From: Ignavibacteriota bacterium
GTDB taxonomy: Bacteria; Bacteroidota; Ignavibacteria; UBA10030; UBA6906
NCBI GenBank assembly: GCA_016209805.1
Contig: JACQVJ010000324.1
Coordinates: 1 to 7,365, forward strand
Direction: 5' to 3'
DNA: 7,365 nucleotides
The notes under the pieces are model-generated. The model made no database searches and was not told where the DNA came from. It saw only the letters and a list, made by a program, of their open reading frames with translations. The position numbers were made by a program, and so were the translations under genes. Below are positions 1-5,783 of this stretch, in pieces (the stretch's first letter is position 1; each line of letters starts with the position of its first letter).

Positions 1-89
1 ATTACGTGGACTACGTGTTGCTTGATACGAAGACACCGTTTGACATCGCCCTCGTGGAATATTTGAGCAAGCGCGAAAAAGTATATTGA
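1..89 (+). CDS. C-terminal end of an upstream gene, possibly a DUF58-family protein (partial)
   Basis: Reading from base 3, the frame encodes 28 residues (starting YVDYVLLDTKTPFDIAL and ending SKREKVY) and stops at TGA 87-89. The gene's start lies outside the window. The pattern of a hydrophobic strand, then an LDT-x-x-PFD turn, then an amphipathic helix of the form AL-x-x-YL-x-x-R resembles, from memory, the C-terminal end of DUF58 (von Willebrand A-like) proteins. Those are commonly encoded beside MoxR-type AAA ATPases. That family call is an inference from a very short fragment; the reading frame itself is supported by the terminator that follows 27 bases later. Confidence 0.5.
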   Translation, partial: YVDYVLLDTKTPFDIALVEYLSKREKVY

Positions 90-115
90 GCCCCTGGTGT
101 TCTCTCATTTCATCT

Positions 116-148
116 GGCCCATCGCTAAAGGATGGGCCTTTTTTCTTT
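116..148 (+). terminator. Rho-independent terminator of the upstream gene
   Basis: A perfect 8-bp stem, GGCCCATC (116-123) with GATGGGCC (131-138), encloses the 7-nt loop GCTAAAG. Six T residues follow at once (139-144), then CTTT. This is a textbook intrinsic terminator. It sits 27 nt after the upstream stop codon and just before the uvrA promoter, so the two genes are separate transcription units. Confidence 0.93.
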
Positions 149-150
149 GA

Positions 151-179
151 TTGAATTTCGCGGTCGATTGTGCTATCTT
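151..179 (+). promoter_or_regulatory. Sigma-70-like promoter of uvrA with extended -10
   Basis: TTGAAT (151-156) is followed after a 17-bp spacer by TATCTT (174-179). A TGC at 171-173 supplies the TGn of an extended -10. Transcription would begin around 186, leaving a leader of about 25 nt before the ATG at 212. The site lies between the preceding terminator and the gene, where a promoter is required. The -10 region, TATCTTGGTTG, closely resembles TATATTGGTTG at the promoter near 3393. No LexA-like operator was recognised. The call rests on consensus matching only. Confidence 0.6.
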
Positions 180-211
180 GGTTGACCGAATCTCTTCCGT
201 TCTTGATAACC

Positions 212-3211
212 ATGCCCGAGCGAAAAAATCAGGAGCCTCATGCAACCGTGTTCGATGAGAAGATCGTCATCCGCGGTGCCCGTGAGCATAACCTGAAGAA
301 CATCGACGTCGATATCCCACGCGACCGTCTCGTGGTCATCACCGGTCTTTCTGGATCCGGCAAATCAAGCCTCGCCTTCGATACGATCTACGCCGAAGGT
401 CAGCGGCGGTTCGTCGAATCTCTCTCCGCATACGCCCGCCAGTTTCTCGATGTTATGGAGCGACCCGATGTGGACTACATCGAGGGTCTGAGTCCTGCAA
501 TATCCATCGAGCAAAAAACCGTCAGCCATAATCCTCGCTCCACGGTCGGCACAGTGACGGAAATCTACGATTACCTCAGACTGTTGTTTGCCCGCGTCGG
601 TACACAGTTCTGCTACAATTGTGGTCGCAAGGTCGAGAAGCAAACGACAGACCAGATCATAGACAACATCATGAAGCTTCCCGATGGGACGAAAGTGCAA
701 ATCCTCGCGCCGGTAGTAAAGGGAAGGAAAGGGCATTATCGGGAGTTATTTGAAGAAATCTTGAAAGACGGATTTCTTCGTGTACGGATTGACGGTGCTG
801 TGAAGGCAATCGATAAAGGCATGCAGGCGGATCGCTACAAGGTGCATAACATCGAAATTGTTGTCGACCGCATTGTTGTCAGACCGGAATCGCGATCCCG
901 CATTGCCGATTCGGTGGAGGTGGCCTTGAAATTCGGTGGAGGGGTGATCATCGCGAACATTGAACGAGACAATGGTGATTCCAATGTGACGGCTAAGCCG
1001 AAGAATGGCCGTAGCAATAAGAAGTTGCAAAAGAGAGCCTCAGTAATTTCATCCGAGGACGTTCTCTTCAGTCGCCATCTTTCTTGTGCCGTGTGTAATA
1101 TCAGTTATGAGGAGCCCGCGCCGAACTCATTTTCCTTCAATTCGCCTTACGGCTCCTGTCAAACGTGTGATGGGCTTGGAGAGATCAAAGAGCTCGATGT
1201 CGATCTCATTATTCCCGATCTTGAGCTTTCGATAAATCAGGAGGGGCTTGCTCCGTTCGGAAAGCCGCGACAGACGTGGGTGTTCAGCCAACTGCGTGCG
1301 GTGGGGAAGAAGTTTGGTTTTGGTTTCGATACCCCGCTCAAGAATTTGTCGAAACGGGCAATGGATGTGTTGCTGCATGGGGCAGACAGTGAGAAGTTTG
1401 AAATCGAGTATAAGTTTGCCAGCGGCCGAACGGTGGTATATAAGCATCGGTTCGGTGGTATCCTCGACATGCTGAAGAATTACTACAATGACACAAGCTC
1501 GAACAACATCCGCGAATGGGCGGAAGCATATATGAACACGAAGGCCTGTCCGAGCTGCAAGGGGGGAAGATTAAGGAAAGAGAGTCTCGCCGTCAAACTT
1601 CAGAACCTTGCGACTGGGAAGCAGTTCAACATTCGCGATGTGGTTCTTCTCTCCATCCATGACGCATTGGATTTCTTTGAATCGCTGATGCTCTCCGAGC
1701 GACAGATGCTTATCGCTACACAGATCCTGAAAGAAATCAGGCAGCGATTGGAGTTCCTCCTCAACGTCGGACTTGATTATCTCACGCTTGATCGATCTGC
1801 CCGGACCCTCTCAGGGGGGGAAGGGCAGCGAATCCGACTGGCAACACAAATCGGTTCTCAGCTCGTTGGAGTGCTCTACATTCTCGACGAGCCAAGCATC
1901 GGACTCCATCAACGCGACAACATTAAGCTTATAGATTCTTTGAAAAAGCTTAGGGACTTGGGAAATACCATCATTGTGGTTGAACATGACAAAGAAATGA
2001 TCCAGAGCGCCGATTTTGTACTCGACCTGGGCCCTGGAGCCGGAGAGCATGGTGGATATGTCGTAACGTATGGTTCACCTACAGGACTTGCGCTGCGCAA
2101 CGATTCAATCAAGACCAACGGGGGCGGTTTCGATGCGGTCTCGTACACGGCACAATACCTTGTTGGTCATCGTTCGGTTGAAGTACCAACGCAACGAAGG
2201 GTGGGGAATGGGAAGGCGCTCGTTCTGGAAGGTGCTGCGGGAAACAACCTCAAGAAGGTTCAACTCAAAATCCCCCTCGGGAGATTCATTGCCATTACGG
2301 GTGTGAGCGGATCCGGGAAATCATCACTGATCGATGAAACGCTGTATCGGATTCTTGCACGGAAATTCTATAAGTCGAAGCTTGTTCCCTTGCCGTACAA
2401 AAAAATCCATGGTCTTGAGCACATCGACAAAGTCATCGATATCGATCAATCCCCGATTGGCAGAACGCCGCGTTCGAATCCTGCTACTTACACAGGCGTG
2501 TTCGGGTTGATTCGTGACCTCTTTACGCAAATGCCTGAGGCAAAGATCCGCGGCTACAAGCCGGGGCGCTTTAGCTTCAACGTCGCCGGTGGACGATGCG
2601 AAGGTTGTGAGGGTGACGGAGTGAAGAAGATCGAAATGAATTTCCTTCCTGATGTGTATGTACTGTGTGACGTTTGCAAGGGAAAAAGATACAACCGTGA
2701 AACACTTCAGGTGCTCTACAAAGGAAAATCCATCGCAGACGTTCTGGATATGACGGTAGCGGAGGCCGTTGAATTCTTCAATGAAATCCCAGGACTGCAG
2801 AGGAAGCTGAGCACCTTGCACGATGTTGGGTTAGGGTATATCAGACTGGGCCAGCAGGCAACAACTCTGAGTCGTGGCGAAGCCCAGAGGGTCAAGCTCT
2901 CCACGGAGCTATCGAAGATAGGCACCGGAAGCACGCTCTACATACTCGACGAACCCACAACCGGACTGCACTTTGAGGACATCCGTATGTTGCTGAAGGT
3001 CTTGAACAAACTGGTTGACAAAGGAAACACAGTTATAGTTATCGAGCACAATATGGACGTCATCAAGACAACGGACTGGGTGATCGATCTTGGCCCCGGC
3101 GGCGGCGATGCAGGCGGTTTCATCATTGGCGAAGGCACTCCCGAGGAAGTTGCCCGCTCGCAAAACTCGGCAACGGCCCACTTCCTCAGAGCAGAACTCC
3201 ACCTTGACTGA
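212..3211 (+). CDS. uvrA: UvrABC excinuclease subunit A (UvrA)
   Basis: UvrA is the cytoplasmic DNA-damage sensor of nucleotide excision repair. It is a dimeric ABC ATPase that loads UvrB onto lesions. The product is 999 aa, slightly longer than the usual 940-960. Domains in order: Walker [10 protein letters not shown] (45-53); a UvrB-binding insertion (about 117-255) with CYNC at 134-137; a zinc module C292/C295/C316/C319; CPSC at 446-449; signature LSGGE (533-537) and Walker [13 protein letters not shown] (555-566). The second half has Walker [10 protein letters not shown] (697-705), a zinc finger C796/C799/C819/C822, a second signature at 886-890 and Walker B ILDEP with D913/E914. The UvrB-binding domain marks it as true UvrA rather than the shorter UvrA2. 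Oddities: the second signature reads LSRGE instead of LSGGE, and a Lys/Ser-rich insertion of about 25 residues lies at 257-281. The ATG at 212 was chosen because an in-frame GTG at 170 lies inside the predicted promoter and would add 14 non-homologous residues. No clear Shine-Dalgarno precedes the ATG. Confidence 0.98.
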   Translation: MPERKNQEPHATVFDEKIVIRGAREHNLKNIDVDIPRDRLVVITGLSGSGKSSLAFDTIYAEGQRRFVESLSAYARQFLDVMERPDVDYIEGLSPAISIEQKTVSHNPRSTVGTVTEIYDYLRLLFARVGTQFCYNCGRKVEKQTTDQIIDNIMKLPDGTKVQILAPVVKGRKGHYRELFEEILKDGFLRVRIDGAVKAIDKGMQADRYKVHNIEIVVDRIVVRPESRSRIADSVEVALKFGGGVIIANIERDNGDSNVTAKPKNGRSNKKLQKRASVISSEDVLFSRHLSCAVCNISYEEPAPNSFSFNSPYGSCQTCDGLGEIKELDVDLIIPDLELSINQEGLAPFGKPRQTWVFSQLRAVGKKFGFGFDTPLKNLSKRAMDVLLHGADSEKFEIEYKFASGRTVVYKHRFGGILDMLKNYYNDTSSNNIREWAEAYMNTKACPSCKGGRLRKESLAVKLQNLATGKQFNIRDVVLLSIHDALDFFESLMLSERQMLIATQILKEIRQRLEFLLNVGLDYLTLDRSARTLSGGEGQRIRLATQIGSQLVGVLYILDEPSIGLHQRDNIKLIDSLKKLRDLGNTIIVVEHDKEMIQSADFVLDLGPGAGEHGGYVVTYGSPTGLALRNDSIKTNGGGFDAVSYTAQYLVGHRSVEVPTQRRVGNGKALVLEGAAGNNLKKVQLKIPLGRFIAITGVSGSGKSSLIDETLYRILARKFYKSKLVPLPYKKIHGLEHIDKVIDIDQSPIGRTPRSNPATYTGVFGLIRDLFTQMPEAKIRGYKPGRFSFNVAGGRCEGCEGDGVKKIEMNFLPDVYVLCDVCKGKRYNRETLQVLYKGKSIADVLDMTVAEAVEFFNEIPGLQRKLSTLHDVGLGYIRLGQQATTLSRGEAQRVKLSTELSKIGTGSTLYILDEPTTGLHFEDIRMLLKVLNKLVDKGNTVIVIEHNMDVIKTTDWVIDLGPGGGDAGGFIIGEGTPEEVARSQNSATAHFLRAELHLD

Positions 3212-3228
3212 TTTATCTTCTAACGGTG

Positions 3229-3344
3229 TGCTGAAAAAGTCTGTTTTCGCGTCATTCCGAGACTCGCTTTTTGAGGCGAAGCCTGTCTGCCGACAGGCAG
3301 GCAATCTCAATGCCCGCAATGACTGTCGAAATAGTTTTTCAGCA
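3229..3344. repeat. MITE-like 116-bp element with imperfect terminal inverted repeats
   Basis: The left end TGCTGAAAAA (3229-3238) is the exact inverse of the right end TTTTTCAGCA (3335-3344). A second matching block lies inward on each side: GTCATT (3251-3256) against AATGAC (3318-3323), separated from the ends by 12 and 11 nt. The arms therefore form an imperfect inverted repeat of about 28 bp. No open reading frame of substance lies between them. The interior holds a GC-rich hairpin (3281-3300) and ends in CAATCTC. The arrangement (TCATT-C/G-CGAG on one side, GGCGAAG, then CAATCTC) resembles the small intergenic palindromic repeats found in many copies in diverse bacterial genomes. No convincing target-site duplication was found. 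It begins 17 nt after the uvrA stop, so the transcript could fold here and affect uvrA mRNA ends. Confidence 0.7.
3281..3300. repeat. Nested alternative hairpins inside the MITE-like element
   Basis: GCCTGTC (3281-3287) and GACAGGC (3292-3298) form a 7-bp stem with the loop TGCC. The overlapping pair CTGCC (3287-3291) and GGCAG (3296-3300) forms a competing 5-bp stem with the loop GACA. No T-tract follows, so this is not a canonical terminator. It looks like the palindromic core of the surrounding repeat. Confidence 0.7.
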
Positions 3345-3370
3345 ACCTGCTAATCTTCCCGAAAAAGGGC

Positions 3371-3398
3371 TTGACATTCTCTCGTGAGTCCGTATATT
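3371..3398 (+). promoter_or_regulatory. Sigma-70-like promoter upstream of the secreted-protein genes
   Basis: A perfect -35 hexamer TTGACA (3371-3376) is followed after a 16-bp spacer by TATATT (3393-3398), one mismatch from TATAAT. Transcription would begin near 3405. It lies downstream of the repeat element and points at the gene at 3728, giving a leader of about 320 nt. It is the best promoter match in the gap. A weaker candidate, TTGTAC (3623-3628) with TATAGA (3648-3653) and a 19-bp spacer, could give a shorter leader. Confidence 0.6.
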
Positions 3399-3404
3399 GG
3401 TTGT

Positions 3405-3420
3405 GAAGTTCGATAACTTC
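3405..3420. promoter_or_regulatory. Inverted repeat at the predicted transcription start
   Basis: GAAGTT (3405-3410) and AACTTC (3415-3420) are perfect 6-bp arms around CGAT, starting 6 bp after the -10 hexamer. The position suits either an operator or a 5'-terminal stem-loop stabilising the mRNA. No binding protein can be named. Confidence 0.35.
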
Positions 3421-3718
3421 CGTTCATTGACGCGCTGCACGACCATGCGCATGTCTTCTTTTAACAATGTGATGTCAAAGCTGCCCTGGGGGGCATTGTG
3501 CAACGCGGCCCAAACATTTCATCCCTCAATTCCACTCCTCATTCAACCCCTGACACGAGACAAACGAAATCCCCATTTCACAACTCATAGTACTCTTTGT
3601 CGAACAGAGTGGGTTACATGATTTGTACTTTCGATCATTCAGTTCTTTATAGATACCGTCTGCCCTGGGCTTAGCGGTTCGAGATCCGAACTAAAGTCAC
3701 AACGTCTCACACTTTTAC

Positions 3719-3727
3719 GGAGGTGAT
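3719..3727 (+). promoter_or_regulatory. Very strong ribosome binding site
   Basis: GGAGGTGAT is complementary over nine bases to the 3' end of 16S rRNA and directly abuts the ATG at 3728, with the GGAGG core 4 nt from it. It fixes the start codon and predicts efficient translation. Confidence 0.9.
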
Positions 3728-5719
3728 ATGAAACCGAAATGGCTATCGTTCAACGGTGCAGTAGTCAGCCTGCTGGCAGTGCATGCATCGTTGCTCTTAA
3801 CGAGTTCCTCGGCGATTTCTCAATCCGAAACTCCTGTGCGACAAAGCCACTATTCAGAGCAGCTCAGAACAATGCTCACGGTGGAAATCCCGGCGATCTC
3901 CGGGGGCGCAATGGCGCAACTGAAAACATCCTCGTTCTTTGAATCTCGCAGTGAGACCACACCGTACCCACGGTTGGATCCCCCCATCGAATCGGGCGAG
4001 GTGCTGCTGACGAGTTTTGAGTCTATTGACTTTGATCGTGATGCAGAGAATCATCTCTCCGGCGGCGCAAGGAGCTTTCACATACCCCCTGATCCGATCG
4101 GGGCTGCGGGTCCCAGTCATGTTGTCTGTGTTGTGAATACTTCGATAGAGATTTACAACAAGACCGGAACGCTCATAAGCAGCAAAAGGCTGGGGACGAA
4201 CGCGGGGGGATCGATTGTCGGCAGTTTTTTCCAACCGCTCACACCAGTCAACAACACCTTCGATCCGAAAGTCATCTACGACCAGTATGAGAATCGGTTC
4301 CTGGTTGTTACGCTTGAAGTGACAGATGTGGCGAACGGGGATCCTGCCAACACGTCGCGGATTCTTGTTGCCGTCTCTGCGACGGACGATCCCACCGGGA
4401 CATGGTTTTTTCATTCAATCAATTCAAAGATCTTTATTGATGGCGCAGATCGATGGGCGGACTATCCGGGGTTCGCCGTTGATGACAAGGCGGTGTACAT
4501 CACCAACAACATGTTTGGTTTTGGTGGGGGTGCTTTCGCTGCTTCGCGACTGTGGATCGTTCACAAGGGAGTTGTCGGGGGGTTTTATGGCGGAGGCTCG
4601 GCGACTGTAACGGTGCACGATCCTCTCACTTCTGCGGGCCTCGCTCAAACAGGTCCTCTTCAGCCGGCTCACATGAAAGGCACACCGCCTACAGGATTGG
4701 GAACGTATCTTGTCAGCTCTGGATGGGCCGATGGTGCGGGGAATGACTTCCTCAGCGTTGTGGTACTTACAAATCCTGTGACGACACCATCGTTTGGAAA
4801 CACATTCGTGGCCCTCGGCGGGGATATTCACAATGGGCTTGCAGCATTTCCAAACGCGCCACAGATGGGAAGTGCGACCCAGATCCACGCCGGAGATTCC
4901 CGTTGCCTTGATACGGAATGGTTGGGAGGAAATCTCTGGGGGACGATGTCCGTGAATCCTCCCACGGGACCGGACGCGGGTCAAGCAACCGCGTTCTGGT
5001 TCAAGATTACAACACCAGCGCTCTCGCTTTTAGACAAGGGAACGATTGGTGGCGAAGATATCGCGACCGGAACGCACACCTTCTATCCCTCATTAGCTAT
5101 TGACGCGTCCGGTAACGTCGGGTTCGGTTTTGCAGCCTCGGGATCAAGCATCTTCCCGGGCGCCTATTGGACTGGCCGTCTCGCCGCAGATCCTGCGGGC
5201 ACCGTGCGTGCTTCACGGGTGTTGCGTGCCGGTGTGGATTTCTACGTGCGCAGGTTCGGTGGTGCGCGCAACAGATGGGGCGACTACAGCGGCATGTCCA
5301 TCGATCCGGCAAACGGGTCATTCTGGGTCTTCAACGAATTTGCCATGGCACGGGGAACAATCATCCCTCCCAGTGGTGAAGATGGAAGATGGCGAACTGC
5401 ATTTGGAAACTTCACAGCAGCTGAGATTACCTCTGTTGTCGAGGAGACCTTGCCGGAGAAAACCGCCCTGCTGCAAAACTATCCCAATCCGTTCAACCCA
5501 TCGACGACCATTGGCTATGATCTTGCGCGCGATGGATTCGTATCGCTCAAGGTATTCAATGTGATCGGTGAGGAAGTCGCCTCGCTCGTCAACGAAGAAA
5601 AACCGGCAGGCGAACATGCCATCATGTGGATACCACAGAGCCTGGCGAGCGGCGTATACTTCTACAGATTGCAGAGTGGGTCGTTCGTGGAAAGCAGAAA
5701 ACTTCTTCTGTTGAAATGA
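3728..5719 (+). CDS. Secreted, probably beta-propeller-like protein with T9SS-type C-terminal sorting domain
   Basis: The 663-aa product has an N-terminal signal peptide: K2 and K4, a hydrophobic stretch at about 10-24, and likely cleavage near 29-31 (AIS before Q32). The mature body contains the blocks IPPDPIGAAGP (119-129), DPKVIYDQYENRF (179-191), ADYPGF (around D245), GDIHNG, APQMGS and RNRWGDYSGMSIDP (from 514). From memory these match a widespread family of uncharacterised secreted proteins in many phyla; a repeated beta-sheet (propeller-like) fold is an inference. The last roughly 89 residues form a sorting domain: QNYPNPFNPST from Q583, a beta-sandwich segment with SGVYFYRL, and a terminal KLLLLK. 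Such tails direct export through the outer membrane by type IX secretion in FCB bacteria and are usually removed. No catalytic motif or substrate can be named. The next gene encodes a paralog, starting 64 bp downstream. Start choice is fixed by the adjoining Shine-Dalgarno. Function unknown. Confidence 0.92.
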   Translation: MKPKWLSFNGAVVSLLAVHASLLLTSSSAISQSETPVRQSHYSEQLRTMLTVEIPAISGGAMAQLKTSSFFESRSETTPYPRLDPPIESGEVLLTSFESIDFDRDAENHLSGGARSFHIPPDPIGAAGPSHVVCVVNTSIEIYNKTGTLISSKRLGTNAGGSIVGSFFQPLTPVNNTFDPKVIYDQYENRFLVVTLEVTDVANGDPANTSRILVAVSATDDPTGTWFFHSINSKIFIDGADRWADYPGFAVDDKAVYITNNMFGFGGGAFAASRLWIVHKGVVGGFYGGGSATVTVHDPLTSAGLAQTGPLQPAHMKGTPPTGLGTYLVSSGWADGAGNDFLSVVVLTNPVTTPSFGNTFVALGGDIHNGLAAFPNAPQMGSATQIHAGDSRCLDTEWLGGNLWGTMSVNPPTGPDAGQATAFWFKITTPALSLLDKGTIGGEDIATGTHTFYPSLAIDASGNVGFGFAASGSSIFPGAYWTGRLAADPAGTVRASRVLRAGVDFYVRRFGGARNRWGDYSGMSIDPANGSFWVFNEFAMARGTIIPPSGEDGRWRTAFGNFTAAEITSVVEETLPEKTALLQNYPNPFNPSTTIGYDLARDGFVSLKVFNVIGEEVASLVNEEKPAGEHAIMWIPQSLASGVYFYRLQSGSFVESRKLLLLK

Positions 5720-5771
5720 GATTCGACACTCTGATACTCGGCTGAAAAACTCTCACTTTTGGGTAACAATT

Positions 5772-5777
5772 GGGAGG
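5772..5777 (+). promoter_or_regulatory. Ribosome binding site of the second paralog
   Basis: GGGAGG lies 6 nt before the ATG at 5784, an ideal spacing. It sets the start of a gene that is otherwise easy to miss because it is open to the window edge. Confidence 0.8.
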
Positions 5778-5783
5778 ACTGCC

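Larger units (their letters stand above)
3399..3727 (+). other. Long gene-free leader before the first secreted-protein gene
   Basis: No credible protein-coding frame, tRNA or known riboswitch was recognised here. Small inverted repeats are present. GAAGTT-CGAT-AACTTC (3405-3420) falls exactly at the predicted transcript start. TGCCC-TGGG-GGGCA is at 3482-3495. A 7-bp stem with a TT bulge and CGA loop is at 3592-3610. GTTCG-AGATC-CGAAC (3677-3691) lies about 28 nt before the Shine-Dalgarno. The 10-mer CTGCCCTGGG occurs twice (3481-3490 and 3660-3669). Short stems like these can arise by chance, so regulatory function is only a possibility. Confidence 0.45.

Noticed and set aside
2324..2821. 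165-codon minus-strand frame opposite uvrA
   Set aside because: It is fully antisense to conserved UvrA ATPase and zinc-finger motifs and has no recognisable features.
3212..3370. Canonical intrinsic terminator for uvrA
   Set aside because: The hairpin at 3281-3298 has no following T-tract. The repeat element may end transcription, but no standard terminator can be called.
3397..3621. 74-codon plus-strand frame in the leader starting with TTG
   Set aside because: It starts inside the predicted -10 hexamer, has no ribosome binding site, and its translation has no domain-like character.
3675..3692. GGTTCGAGATCC resembling a tRNA T-arm
   Set aside because: There is no acceptor stem, anticodon arm or CCA context around it; it is just a 5-bp hairpin in the leader.
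3854..4984. Two 186-codon minus-strand frames opposite the first secreted gene
   Set aside because: They lie wholly antisense to a well-supported gene, lack ribosome binding sites and have Arg-rich shadow composition. Their equal length appears to be coincidence.
5711..5738. Possible promoter TTGAAA-16-GATACT between the paralogs
   Set aside because: The -35 overlaps the stop codon region of the first gene and the -10 is poor. With a 64-bp gap, co-transcription is the simpler reading.
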